Shown here piece after piece: positions 51,050-61,833 of a DNA stretch of 64,000 bases. The stretch comes from Siphonodentalium dalli (lineage: Eukaryota; Mollusca; Scaphopoda; Gadilida; Siphonodentaliidae). The notes beneath the pieces were generated by a model, which was given only the letters and a program-made list of their open reading frames with translations, was not told the DNA's origin and made no database searches. Location of the stretch: positions 113,605,319 to 113,669,318 of the forward strand of contig CP136066.1 of NCBI GenBank assembly GCA_032622095.1, read 5' to 3'. A program made the translations under genes and the position numbers. Numbering within the stretch: the stretch's first letter is position 1; each line of letters begins with the position of its first letter.

Positions 51050-51420
51050 TAACTCTAAAATAAAAAACATAAAACATTTCTATGTCGAAAAATGGCAATA
51101 ACTCCTCCAAAATGACTCTGACTGAACTCAAAATTACAGGGGCGCAGTTTCCCATGCAGGTTGCCATCTGTGCCAAGAGTTAAAAAAAACGACTGGAAAA
51201 TGACGGAATACAGGCTCGGACAAAAGATGCGTCCCAGGATGTATGATTCTAATGGCAATAACTCAGCCAAAATGAGTCTGACCGAACTCAATATGTCAGG
51301 TGCGCAGGCTCCCATGCTGGTTGATATATGTGCCAAGTTTTTAAAAAATTGACTCGAAAATGAAAGAATACAGACTCGGACAAAGTTCCGAACAGACGGA
51401 TGCCCCCACGGAATTGGAGT
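51050..51420. repeat. 'ataactc' dispersed repeat, two units
   Basis: Two units carry ggcaataactcctccaaaat / ggcaataactcagccaaaat, then actgaactcaaaatta and tgtgccaag, ending in gaacagacggatgcccccac. Related to 15537-16170 and 53340-54300. Confidence 0.75.
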
Positions 51421-51456
51421 TCATTTATTCTGGGGAACTTTTGTTATGTCACCTAC

Positions 51457-51563
51457 CTGACTTCCGGTCTTTGACTGAGAGAAATACGAGCTGGTTTTGA
51501 TGACTGCAGCATTCTCCTGACTTCCTGGACTCTCAGATCCTCACTAAATCTCAGGCGGAGCAA
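51457..51563 (-). CDS. ANAPC1: ANAPC1 exon 2 in window
   Basis: This exon is 107 nt, enters in phase 0 and ends with two bases of a split serine codon. It contains RFSEDLRVQEVRRMLQSS followed by SQRPEVS. The first motif is one of the most conserved APC1 signatures. The acceptor is tatttttag and the donor gtaggt. It lies between the 29-bp minisatellite intron and an intron holding a dispersed ataactc-type repeat. Confidence 0.95.
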
Positions 51564-51772
51564 CTAAAAATAGAAGCAAAAACAAAAGGTTTTATTATAA
51601 TACATCATTGTGACCATCATACATCACTCTTTCTGATAATTATATCATTACATGCTGATATGAAGGATAATGTTGATTACATTTTATGATAAATCCCATC
51701 ACTGTATCTGGGCATAAAGTCTGCTATAAAAGACTAATGGGAATGGTCTTTGGCGTAAAGTAGCACCTCACT

Positions 51773-52373
51773 GGTTTATGTCAAAGGATACTTATCTCAC
51801 TGGTTTATGTCAAAGGATACTTATCTCACTGGTCTATGTCAAAGGATACTTATCTCACTGGTCTATGTCAAAGGATACTTATCTCACTGGTTTATGTCAA
51901 AGGAAACTTATCTCACTGGTTTATGTCAAAGGATACTTATCTCACTGGTTTATGTCAAAGGATACTTATCTCACTGGTTTATGTCAAAGGATACTTATCT
52001 CACTGGTTTAGGTCAAATGATACTTATCTCACTGGTCTATGTCAAAGGATACTTATCTCACTGGTTTATGTCAAAGGATACTTATCTCACTGGTTTATGT
52101 CAAAGGAAACTTATCTCACTGGTTTATGTCAAAGGATACTTATCTCACTGGTTTATGTCAAAGGATACTTATCTCACTGGTTTATGTCAAAGGATACTTA
52201 TCTCACTGGTTTATGTCAAAGGAAACTTATCTCACTGGTTTATGTCAAAGGATACTTATCTCACTGGTTTATGTCAAAGGATACTTATCTCACTGGTCTA
52301 TGTCAAAGGATACTTATCTCACTGGTCTATGTCAAAGGATACTTATCACACTGGTTTATGTCAAAGGATACTT
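51773..52373. repeat. 29-bp minisatellite, about 21 units, intronic
   Basis: The unit is ggtttatgtcaaaggatact followed by tatctcact, with ggtctatg and ggaaac variants. Since 29 is not a multiple of three and the unit has no stop, all three plus frames stay open and give the same 29-residue periodic peptide. These frames are not genes. It lies in the intron between exons 1 and 2. Confidence 0.96.
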
Positions 52374-52969
52374 GGGCTATATCATAATATGGTTATGTGG
52401 CAAAATCAAAATTATATCAATGGAAAACATGAAAGGCATGAAACAGAACCATTTACAGTAAATGTGCATAAATAAGTGAATCATTCCATAATCTGGACTG
52501 GTCATGCATTGCCGATGAAGTGGTTGTGACAGATGTACTGTTTATTTTTACAATATCAGGATTAATAATCAATGCACTCTATCTCTATTGTTTCATGGTG
52601 GATATGAAATACATTATACAATTTTTTATAATGGACAATGCTTCAGAATAAGGATATGTTTCAATACATAGTTTGCCACCACCACGATTATTCCTTATGA
52701 TATCCAGGAATTGAAATGAAGTTATGATTCCAGGATAACTTTGCCAGGATTATATACATGTAGGCAATCTAGAGTTCACTCAAGAAGTATTCATACTTTG
52801 GTGATTGTATAAATACGCTTTGATGTTCGTCAAAGCAATGTATCAGCTGAGATGACATCTATTATTTAAATTGGCTTTGCTGACCTGTCAAAACATTCCT
52901 TGATGTTCATTATAAAGGGTTTGGGTTCCAATCAGAACTACTCACTTATTGCTTCCTATGAGCGGGGTG

Positions 52970-53040
52970 GGGGAAAATGTCTGGTGGGCAAATGTCCGGG
53001 TGGGCAAATGTCCGGGTGGGGAAATGTCCGCTCGTGAAGG
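52970..53040. repeat. 17-bp tandem repeat, about 4 units
   Basis: Units of gggtgggcaaatgtccg and close variants occur four times before ctcgtgaagg. Confidence 0.85.
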
Positions 53041-53339
53041 TAGTGAAATGTCTAGATACCATTACAAATAAATGCATGTAATTAATTACTTGGATAAATA
53101 GACATGAAATTCAATTACATCCATTTTACTTTCCAAAATGATCATGATTATCATTTAAATAGGACAAAATAAGGTCTTTTATATTTATTGCTGAGGTTTC
53201 ATCATGCAGTTGCGCAAGAAAATATTGGGAAAAGACCCCGTTTTGTGTGTATTTATTTCATTAACATTTTTAATATTTTGTTACATGCATTGATGCTGAA
53301 TTAGTAACTAATGCATAATACTTTAGATGAAGAAAGAAA

Positions 53340-54300
53340 TAATTATAAGTAGCAGGCTCAGACAAAAGAGCCTTAAGTCCGAGGATGTACGATTCTATGT
53401 CATAAAAGGGCAAAAACTCTACCAAAATTACCCCGACTGAACTCAAAATTACAAATATTTGCCATGCTGGTTGACATCTGTGCCAAGTTTAAAAAAAATT
53501 GACTGAATACAGGATTGAACAAAAGATGCGTCCCAGGATGTATGATTCTATGTTGAAAAAGGGAAACAAGAGGTACGCTGTCGCGTGGCATTTGCCCCCG
53601 ACCGTAGCAATTCGGATTAAGCATGGACGAAACTGCGGATATCCGAGGAGGTATATATGACCATTCCAAAAGAAGTTCGTACTAGAAATTCCAGAAACCC
53701 AAAAACAAGCGATCCGGAAACCCAAAAACAAGCGAAAATTCAAATTTTCTAAGTTGAAAAAAGGGCCATAACTCTGGCAAAAATCATCAGATCATACCCA
53801 AATTCGCACTTGACATGTATTTTCAAATAACTGAACCACAAAAATACGGGATTTGCAATCGTACCACCAAAGCTCACGCTATCATCTGGAAACCAAAAAA
53901 ACAAGAGAAAATTGAATTTTCTAAGTAAAAAAAGGGCCATAACTCTGGTGACAATGGGTGGACGAAACCCGCCCTATGCATGTAGCTGTTCCTCTATGCT
54001 GCTCTATCACCATACCAAATAACAGCTAAATCTGCCAAGCGGTTGCTGAACAATAATGCAAAATGTTTGTACGGACGGACGTACGGACAGAGACGTTGAC
54101 TATATACCCGCCGACTTCAAGTCGGGGGCATAATAACTCAGCCAAAATGACCCAGACCGAACTCAAAATCGCAGATGCTCAGGTTCCCATGCTGTTTGAT
54201 ATATGTGCCAAGTTTTAAAAAAATTGACAGCTAGATGGACGGACAAAAGGTCATCACTATAGTCGTCCGTCGGTATGTCGTGGGACAATAAATTACTTTG
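53340..54300. repeat. Nested 'ataactc' repeats
   Basis: An outer repeat (gtcccaggatgtatgattct ... aactcagccaaaatgaccc) is split at about 53568 by an inner repeat. The inner repeat starts acaagaggtacgctgtcgcg and ends gacttcaagtcgggggcata near 54130; it contains two gggccataactctgg units and an acggacggacg stretch. Confidence 0.7.
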
Positions 54301-54362
54301 GGAGAGTAATTGACATCCCTGTAAAGAAAGAGTTAATATTACTTGGATTTTATTGTACACAC

Positions 54363-54499
54363 CTCTTCATCCAGATGATCCATGCCGTCATCATCATCTT
54401 TTGAGCTGCCTATGGCTGGCGCTTTCTTGGTGTACATTCCTGGGGGAGGTAGCGGCTTCTCGCTCTGTACATCTATTAGCTTTGATATGTCCTGCCGAC
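54363..54499 (-). CDS. ANAPC1: ANAPC1 exon 1 in window (acidic linker)
   Basis: This is the first recognisable APC1 exon, 137 nt. It begins with two bases of a split codon, so the upstream exon should end on G (predicted LIG|RQ). It reads RQDISKLIDV, then a variable linker, then DDDDGMDHLDEE, matching the human LIGRQDLSK start and the acidic EEEDDGMNDMN run. The acceptor is acaatacag and the donor gtgtgt. It ends in phase 0. I could not find the exon upstream of it between 54500 and 64000. Confidence 0.88.
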
Positions 54500-54861
54500 C
54501 TGTATTGTGCGAATATTAATTTATAGTATGCAGACTATATCATTTATAGCAATTCACATGACGCGCTCAACCTGAGTGAAATCAGAACCCCATATATACC
54601 CAACAAACAACATACAATTTATTTCATGTGCAATCTGGCGTGTGAAAACAATTCTGACCGACACTATCACAATGCGGTCAGATATAATGTTATAACAGAA
54701 AATTATACTTTCCTGATAATCAATTAGAGTCAAATAATTCCTTTTATCAAATTTTCATCAACTTTTTAAGTCAAAATATAAATTGTATCCCCACTCACAG
54801 AAGACCGATTATGCTTTTCCAGTAAAAATAAATCTCCGCATCTCACACGAGGAGAAAAACC

Positions 54862-55928
54862 TAGGGTCCTGCGAATTGGGAGATTTTGATCGAATCGAAT
54901 ATCGAATCGAATCATATCTGTATGTTGCATTCTCAATTGGGCATGTTTTGTCAATGATTAGACGATTTGTGAAACGTTCCATGAAGTACATGCACGAAGT
55001 TCCATCATAACTCATGTGGCGATGAACCGTCATTTGCAATACTATTAACTTCAATTAATAATTGATTAAAGCGTCCATGCGACCGTCACGACGATTAAAA
55101 TATAACCACTAAACGGATTATTGGAACTAAAATCACGCAAAATTTGCACAGATTGCATGTGCATGCAACATTGCAAATCAACATCGGAATCACCTGTTGT
55201 TATAAACTTGAAGATGCAACAACAGTCGCAGTGTAGCCTGTTTATGTAGTGCTGGATGCTTCTTGGACAGATGATTCCATAGATGGGTCGTTGTCCCAGA
55301 TGCTTGCGATTTATACACCATGTTGCATTCATCACACGTGTAAGCCTGCAGCTTTAACATGTTTAAAATAAACATGAATAACAGATGACGTTTTGTCAAG
55401 TGTCAAAGAACGCTCCGAAATTGAAAGTAAACTTCAAAAGAAAACACCGCCAAAATGCATTTTTCGATGCCGGGAACACGTGTTGTTTAAATTCTGAGCT
55501 ATATTACATAACGCGGAATCTGAGACGGATATACCGTGGATAACGCTAGCGGTTGATCAGTCTCATAGTTATTATAATTCATGCGCGTCGTCAGTCCATC
55601 TGCGATCTCCAAGATTTTGGCTACCATGTTCAAAGATAGAAATCAGACGTATTTAGTTGTCCTATAGTGGCTAATTGCTGTCTATACTTATATTTAATAT
55701 ATATAATCGCGATGTACAATAATAATTATAAGGTGCATATATACATCATTTTCTGTAATTAAATGGCACAAAACAGCTAAGATCGACGTGTGTACCTGCC
55801 CGTAAACCGCCTACTTTTCCATCAGTGTATATTCGAAATTTCGAGTTGGCAATTTCGAATCGAATTCGAATCGAATTTGACTTTCGAATTGAATCTCGAA
55901 TCGAATATCGAATATTCGCAGGACCCTA
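54862..55928. mobile_element. hAT-type element carrying a BED-finger coding piece
   Basis: It begins TAGGGTCCTGCGAAT and ends ATTCGCAGGACCCTA, a perfect 15-bp inverted pair. It is flanked by a perfect 8-bp duplication GAAAAACC (54854-54861 and 55929-55936). Subterminal tcgaatcgaa motifs mark both ends. The inside contains a BED zinc-finger frame on the minus strand, a sign that it was cut down from an autonomous hAT. Confidence 0.95.
55190..55399 (-). CDS. BED-type zinc finger, hAT transposase fragment
   Basis: A 69-codon frame in which Cys22, Cys25, His43 and His48 fall in the pattern CDECNMVYKS ... TTTHLWNHLSKKHPALH. This is a BED zinc finger (C-x2-C, then H-x4-H). BED fingers sit at the N terminus of hAT transposases and bind the element's ends. 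The RNase H-like catalytic part is not present in the element. It may be a relic, a separate exon of the old transposase, or a short DNA-binding peptide. Confidence 0.6.
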   Translation of the reverse strand: MTKRHLLFMFILNMLKLQAYTCDECNMVYKSQASGTTTHLWNHLSKKHPALHKQATLRLLLHLQVYNNR

Positions 55929-55967
55929 GAAAAACCGTACACTACTCAGAAGAGTCAACTATTGTCT

Positions 55968-56110
55968 ATACAGTAAAACCTGTCTTGAGAGACCACCATC
56001 AACGGCGACCACCTGCTATTTCCAACCACATTTCCTGTTCACCGACTGGTTTATTCTATATATCACCTTCAATGTGCGACCACCTGTCAAACGCGACCGC
56101 GACCACCTAA
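55968..56110. mobile_element. pogo/Tigger-like end fragment
   Basis: TA|CAGTAAAACCTGTCTTGAG with agaccacc, gcgaccacctg and tgcgaccacctgtc motifs resembles the terminal region of pogo/Tigger transposons, which start CAGT...AACCT and target TA. The other end was not found. Confidence 0.5.
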
Positions 56111-56960
56111 TATTTGGTTCAAAACACGAATTTCACCTGCATTGAGAGACTACCCCAAATTATTAACGAAGAACGAAACAGAAACATTGGTTAAACTTTG
56201 CAGTATTGCACGTGAAAAGACACCTGATACAACCGGATATGAGTGATCGTCTTCTTCATCAATTTATCTAACCGCTCTGGCAGAGCAACCTCACTATAAA
56301 AATGTGTGTATACAGTTAAACATTAAATGCTAAATAGACACAAAATCCTCTCTGATGGACCCAAATGTCGCATCCACAAATATAAAAATATGAAAATCGT
56401 TGAGTTAAGAGTTTGAAGTTTGAACAAGCCTGTGTCACATAATATTAGTAAGCGAAACCGAATGTAAAAAAAAAAATATGGAATTTCCGATATGACAAAT
56501 GGACTCGTCTTCACGTTTACGTTGCACAGTGCGACTCAATGTTATTATTCAATGTATGCGTGGTATTAGCTGATATTTAATTGGCTTATGTTTTGACAAA
56601 TGATTCAATCAGCTCGTTGGAGAACAATTAATTAATATAATGAGGGATTATGAGGGATGGCCAAACTGTGAAAAATGGTTTTAGTGGATGCGTGTCCCGT
56701 GGCTTACTTAATGTAAATATACTCGTGTTGTCCTATAAAATCATTTGATAGTTTACGGCTGGCAGTTTGTAAGTTCTTAAACTTCAATCATGGATAAAAG
56801 TAAATGCGAGGGTAAACCTCCAGGGAGGGTCTCAGTCAGCGGGATATCCTTATAAAATGGTCTAGCGCTTTCGATATTGGTATATCTTCGTCAGGACCAG
56901 GATGGATGTTTTTCTAAATATGCAACTCCACAGAAAAAATGTTAAATTCTCACTCTTGAG
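56111..56960. other. No gene recognised
   Basis: AT-rich unassigned sequence. It includes a minus-strand stretch at about 56219-56290 with splice-like borders that I rejected as an ANAPC1 exon. Confidence 0.4.
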
Positions 56961-56999
56961 GAGGAATCAACGTGATGGACAAGTCTGAACAAGAGCTAC

Positions 57000-57880
57000 G
57001 CTGGGCGTGCAATATACGCCCTCTCTTGGGTCGGCGGAAACTGATAAAAAAGGGGCATAACTCTGGTAAAAATTGGCGGACGGAACTCAAATTTGAACTT
57101 GACCTGTGTTTTGGTGGGAGAAAGTAATATACCAAATTATCATTGAATCCGATAAGCTCTAGTAAAGTTATCATGCGGACAACAAATTTCAGGGATTTTC
57201 TAAGTCAAATTACGTCAAATAAGGGGCATAACTCCAGTGAAAATTGGCGGACGGAACCCAAATTCGAACCTGAGCTGTCTTTTCTCCTAATAAACCCACA
57301 TACCAAATTTGATTGAAATCGGTTCACTCTAACTAAAGTTATCATCCGGACAACAAATTTCAGGGATTTTCTAAGTCAAATTACGTCAAAAAAGGGGCCA
57401 TAACTCTCGCAAAAATTATCGGATTAAAACGAAATTCGGACTTGAGCTGTATTTCGATATATGTAATCCACAAAATAACGGGTTTTGCGTATAAACATTC
57501 CAAAATCGAGTTATCATCCGGAAACCAAAAAACATAAGAAAAACTGAATTTTCAGAGTCGAAAAAGGGACATAACTCTGCCAAAAATGGTCGGAAAGAAC
57601 CCAAGTTCGAACTTGACCTGTGTTTTGGTGGGAGAAAGTACCAAATTTGGATTCATTCCGAGAAACTATACTAAAGTTATCATCCGGACAAATTTCAAGG
57701 ATTTTCTAAGTCAAAAAACGTTAAATAAGGGGCATAACTCCGGTGAAAATTGGCGGGCGGAACCCAAATTCGAACTTGAACTTACTTTTCGGCTAATAAA
57801 CCCACATACCAAATTTTACTAATTTTGGTTCACTCTAACTAAAGTTATCATCCGGACAACAGGTTAACGGACGGACGGAC
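57000..57880. repeat. About 170-190-bp tandem repeat, about 5 units, 'ggggcataactc'
   Basis: Each unit has aaggggcataactctggt or a variant, then attggcggacggaacccaaa, cgaacttgacctgt and aaagttatcatccggacaac, ending ggattttctaagtcaaa. The array ends in acggacggacggacgcccgg. This architecture is typical of bivalve dispersed repeats. Confidence 0.85.
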
Positions 57881-57884
57881 GGAC

Positions 57885-58335
57885 GCCCGGACGGCTCTAC
57901 AGTTGAGACCTACCTTGTGCAAGTTTTTGTCCGACATCATTGCGGGGTTGCCTTTTTTTGTACAACTATACCATGTGGGGACCACATTGGCCCTACAGTT
58001 GAGGGCGACCTTGTGCAAGTTTTTGTCCAACATCAAAGCGGGGTTTTTGTACAAATATTCTAAGGGGTGGGGTTCACTGCATTTTTTTGGAAAAGTTTTC
58101 CTAGTTTGTACCACGCTGAGAATTCCTTGATTTCATGTGGGGTTATTTGCCCACAGAACTGTGGGGTCGTTTGAGTTGTAATTGTATGCCACGGGACATT
58201 GACCTGTCCCCTATATAATGACATACTCCAGTACCCTACTAGTACAAAGCCAAGGAAACGCGACCCAATAATGACTTGTACAGTAATCAGACGGCAAACC
58301 AATAATGTGCAACATCACAGACAAACTGTACATGA
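57885..58335. repeat. Dispersed repeat with 'ggggtcgttt' motifs, copy 1
   Basis: It includes two units of gcgaccttgtgcaagttttt-type sequence and then actgtggggtcgtttgagtt and cgacccaataatgacttgta. The latter part is repeated at about 63420-63600. Confidence 0.7.
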
Positions 58336-58338
58336 CAT

Positions 58339-58458
58339 GTGGGGTTGTTAGCCCAAAGCATTGTGGGGTTGTTAGTCCAAAGCACTGTGGGGTTGTTAGC
58401 ACAAAGCACTGTGGGGTTGTTAGCCCAAAGCACTGTGGGGTTGTTAGCCCAAAGCACT
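58339..58458. repeat. 24-bp tandem repeat, 5 units
   Basis: The unit tgtggggttgttagcccaaa plus gcac occurs five times with single substitutions. Because 24 is a multiple of three, open frames run through on both strands. Two similar units are at 63598-63650. Confidence 0.95.
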
Positions 58459-58910
58459 GTAAGATACTTAAAGTTAACTTTCGAATCATTCTCTATTTGT
58501 CATGGAGATGAGACAGGAACCCCTCAATGTGTCAGATCATAAGAAATATTTTAGAATTCATGTCGGGTTGTTTGCCTTGTTCTTACATTTGAGTTAAGAT
58601 AAGGAAATTTTCTTTGTGTCATGCAAAATGATAGAGCACCGCACAATTAGTAAGATGGAACTGAAGATGTCATATGGGGTTGTTTGCAAACATTGAGAAA
58701 CAAATTCGGCAAATTAAAAAAAAAATGGCATCAAGTCGAGAATTCATGAGGGATTGTTCGCCTAAAGCCTTGTCGGGTCGTTTTTTGCCTTAAATTATAA
58801 ATTGTTCTACTTTTATATGACCTTGAACTGTCCATTGTAGTTGGATGACATACATGTGTACACACCGTGCCATGAACAAGCGACCCAACAATGACTCACC
58901 TTACATGTAT

Positions 58911-59021
58911 GTCATGATACTGCAACCTTAAACTGCAAGAGCATGGACATATTGTGGATGTCAAGTGGGGTTGTTTGTCCACAGCCTTGTGGGGTCGTTT
59001 TGATTATAATTTGTTCTCCCG
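58911..59021. repeat. 110-bp dispersed repeat, copy 1
   Basis: It contains tggacatattgtggatgtca and ccttgtggggtcgttt. Close copies are at 62266-62374 and 63892-64000. Confidence 0.8.
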
Positions 59022-59024
59022 TAA

Positions 59025-59428
59025 TTCACTAATGAAGCATGGCATGAACTTTGACTGCCTTCTGCGGTTAAACTCACAAGTGATTAACATAGAAATAACC
59101 CCATAACGTACCTTAACGTACTAATGAAGCATGCCATGAACTTTGATTTCTTGGGTTAACCCCACAAGACAAGAAAATAGAAATAACCCCATAAGATATA
59201 CCGGTATAACATAATGAAGAACGGCATGAACTTTGACTGTCTTCTGGGGTTAACCCCACAAGTGATGAACGTATAAATAACCTAATAAGGTACCTTAAGT
59301 TACTAATAAAGCAGGACATGGAGTTTGCTTTCTGGTGTTAACCCCTCAAGTCAATAATATAATAAAGAACGTCATAAGGTATCTTAAGTGGTATGAAGCA
59401 TGACATGAACTTTGACTGCTTCCTGGGG
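59025..59428. repeat. About 90-bp tandem repeat with ggggttaacccc
   Basis: Four to five diverged units carry gaagcatgacatgaactttg, ctggggttaaccccacaag and gaaataaccccataa. They supply the empty site for the element at 59433. Confidence 0.8.
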
Positions 59429-59432
59429 TTAA

Positions 59433-59926
59433 AGGTACTGTTGGCCTTGGCGGTGGGTATCCTGTGAAAATATTTCCATCCGTCAAAAACCGCCACAAAC
59501 AGAAAGAACATCAAAATGTAGACAGACTTTGTACGTATATAAATAAGAAATATCGCATAAACATTATGTTATTCTCATATGTTTAACCATTGTTATGTAA
59601 ACAAAAGCATAAAAAGTTACTTTTCTGGTGTTTGTTTATATTATGATGGTAAACATAAAGAGCGTTCTTTGTTGGTGAATTCCTGATATGGAACTAATAA
59701 AGAGCGTTTATGCCATTTTTGTGTGATTAGCCAGTAGCATTGTGCTGTCCTCTGTAACCCAATCAGGCTCTTGCCTAGGTAAAATATAGTATGTATTTAT
59801 GATAACATGCTGTTTACGCGATGGTCATGGTATATATGAACGAAATTGTATGCGTTTTAATGTTTTTCTGTTTACGGTGTTTGGAACAAATATGAATATT
59901 TTCGACAATTAAGGCCTCACGTGCCT
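59433..59926. mobile_element. TTAA-flanked non-autonomous element, 494 bp
   Basis: It begins AGGTACTGTTGGCCTT and ends AAGGCCTCACGTGCCT, an imperfect inverted pair. TTAA stands on both sides (59429-59432 and 59927-59930). Neighbouring tandem units contain the uninterrupted site ggggttaaccccacaag (for example near 59246), so the insertion and its TTAA target are directly visible. A TTAA target is characteristic of piggyBac-type elements, though other DNA transposons could fit. No coding sequence. Confidence 0.82.
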
Positions 59927-59930
59927 TTAA

Positions 59931-60360
59931 CCCCACAAGTTAAGAACATAGAAATAACCTCATATGGTATTTTGAGTCTCAAAAACTACTGGGATTATAA
60001 AGATGTAACATATATTACATGTGATTTGTTGGAAAGTTGTTGCATAAGTCATATAAAATTATAAATGGCAACATGCCATATTTTGGACAAACAGCTGTAT
60101 GGAGTGTAGGTATTATAATATTATGATATTCGGTCTTATAATCTCATTCATATTTACTCTGACAATTACTGTACGGTACCCAAGTATAATTATATTCAGT
60201 AAATTAGTATTTTGAGAAATGAGAAGTAAAAATGTCAGTCATGGTGTTGGCAGATAAATGCAGAGAATAATAATTGAATTCAGTTAACGGAACTTAGGTG
60301 AGTATATGTACACTTATTTATTTAATGGAATATATTAATATAGCTATAAAATGTCAAGTC
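59931..60360. other. No gene recognised
   Basis: The end of the ccccacaag repeat is followed by AT-rich DNA. Confidence 0.4.
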
Positions 60361-60364
60361 TCAT

Positions 60365-60751
60365 GTGTTTAACTCCCCAAAACTAAGTATTCCAGGTGAG
60401 AACGATGTTAGCAATTCATACTTCAACACAACGATTCAACTATCTCCTTTCCAGGTAATACCTGTATTCCTTGAGGACTATTGTTTTTTCTTCTTCCCTC
60501 ATTTTGTCGTTTCATATCAGATGATGTCTCTTACATATATGCCAGGATTTTCAAGTTCTCGTATTACATCATTCGATTCGTCATCACTTTCACTGAAATT
60601 GTCATCAGAGGATTCAGATCAGTCCGAAAACATTAAATTAACATCCATTGCTGTTAACACTGGAAAGAACCCACTCATACCATCATCGCTTGCACTGTTT
60701 GGAACTGGCGAACGTTCAACTGACGAACACCTAACTGTTAAACACTTTTAG
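60365..60751 (+). CDS. 128-codon open frame, doubtful
   Basis: The longest plus-strand frame not caused by a repeat. It has no recognised domain. Its reverse strand, read with one stop, gives an acidic serine-rich sequence (SESSDDNFSESDDESND) that fits the neighbouring minus-strand gene-like exons. The plus frame is therefore more likely the shadow of a decayed minus-strand coding region. Confidence 0.15.
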   Translation: MFNSPKLSIPGENDVSNSYFNTTIQLSPFQVIPVFLEDYCFFFFPHFVVSYQMMSLTYMPGFSSSRITSFDSSSLSLKLSSEDSDQSENIKLTSIAVNTGKNPLIPSSLALFGTGERSTDEHLTVKHF

Positions 60752-60807
60752 TTTTCATCACTATCACTGTCGGAAATCTTACGTTTTCATAATTTACGAA
60801 CAGGAAC

Positions 60808-61607
60808 TTAAACATAGTCAGAAGAAGAATCAACACTCATTTCGTGCGACAGATATGGCTCAATGTCTTCGATCATCGTCAAAGTCGGAGTAATCAACCC
60901 TGAAAAACAAAGACATAAATATTTATTACATGCTCTTCTATGAATTATCAATGAGGTCAAATAAAACTAATTGTTTTAAGTCTGCAACCGACCCTAAAAT
61001 TGATATTGAATTGAATCCGGGGAATATAAGATTGTTAATGACATGTCGCCGCATGAGTCAATGACTATTCTTGTTTTAGAATAGAATAGAATAATTTTAT
61101 TACTATAGCGGCATGTGTAATTTGCAATTATACAAATTATGTTACATAACATAAAGTTATAACACCTAGCCCATAGGATCTATAAGTCACTTTATATACA
61201 TGTATACATCAAATTAATAGATATAAGCGTATGCGGGGTAATGTTAACAAAGAACGTCTTAATAAAAAAAATGTATGTACATATCTAGCTGTTTGGCGTG
61301 GAAATGTGTTTTATATACCGGTAGTGTACACTGTAAATATGTTAGTTTGTTTTTCAAAAATAAGTTTCAGTGTTAAAACATCATTTATATCTTTAGGCCA
61401 AATTTCCCAAATAAATCCAACCAACCAGCCAGGGAAATGTATTGCAAATTTATAGCAGACCATTACCTTCATTGGATTCCTCGATGTCTTGCAGTGTGTC
61501 ATTATCAGTATCATTGTATGTTGCTGAAGTTTTTTCTTCATTTAATGCATAACGTGTGAGCGTGTCACCAAAGACCTTCGGTACTGCATCAGTCTTTCAG
61601 ACTTCTC
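60808..61607 (-). pseudogene. Acidic two-exon gene-like relic
   Basis: The minus strand shows a piece at 61607-61467 (KVFGDTLTRYALNEEK, then DNDTLQDIEESNE) ending at a GT donor. A second piece at 60899-60808 after a good acceptor (tttttcag) reads LTMIEDIEPYLSHEMS then VDSSSDYV and a stop. The two join in phase. Beyond the stop, KRKISDSDSDEN and DDNFSESDDESND follow in shifted frames. This suggests a longer acidic, low-complexity protein that is now broken. Family unknown; it could also be chance. Confidence 0.25.
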
Positions 61608-61739
61608 CTAGAAACAGAAAACATTAAATGTGAAATACATGTATACATATACATCAGTTTTTAAAGAAATCATAGATTCAGTCAGAGTTGATGTCAATCT
61701 GTGCTAGAGTGATGATTTTCACTGGTAAATATTATGTCA

Positions 61740-61791
61740 TACTCTTGGGCTCCAAATAAACATGCATGCACGTCTATTATTTTCTTGGAAA

Positions 61792-61833
<42 letters not shown>

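Larger units (their letters stand above)
9324..54499 (-). other. ANAPC1: ANAPC1 (APC1) gene, partial, 17 exons
   Basis: This gene encodes the largest scaffold subunit of the anaphase-promoting complex/cyclosome, the nuclear and cytoplasmic E3 ubiquitin ligase that targets cyclins and securin. Seventeen minus-strand pieces, each with AG before and GT after, join in phase to about 1780 nt (593 codons) with no stop. The translation follows human APC1 collinearly from the stretch around human 'LIGRQDLSK' to 'LLFLGGGR', as I remember that protein. That is roughly a third of a protein near 1,950 residues, covering the segment before the PC repeats and most of the PC repeats. The N-terminal beta-propeller exons and the C-terminal exons are not in view. 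Introns range from about 390 bp to 9.6 kb and most of the large ones are filled with transposons. The intact frame and consensus splice sites argue for a working gene. Confidence 0.95.

Noticed and set aside
51807-52475. 222-codon open frame with YVKGYLSHW repeats.
   Set aside because: Entirely a product of the 29-bp minisatellite; the same peptide appears in all three frames and it lies in an ANAPC1 intron.
56219-56291. Minus-strand stretch with splice-like borders reading EVALPERLDKLMKK, considered as the ANAPC1 exon upstream of 54499.
   Set aside because: The upstream APC1 exon must end in an LIG-like codon with one base of glycine; this piece ends HIRLYQ in phase 0 and matches only VALP.
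58211-58511. Open frames on both strands with CFGLTTPQ or CGVVSPKH repeats.
   Set aside because: They are by-products of the 24-bp tandem repeat, whose length is a multiple of three.
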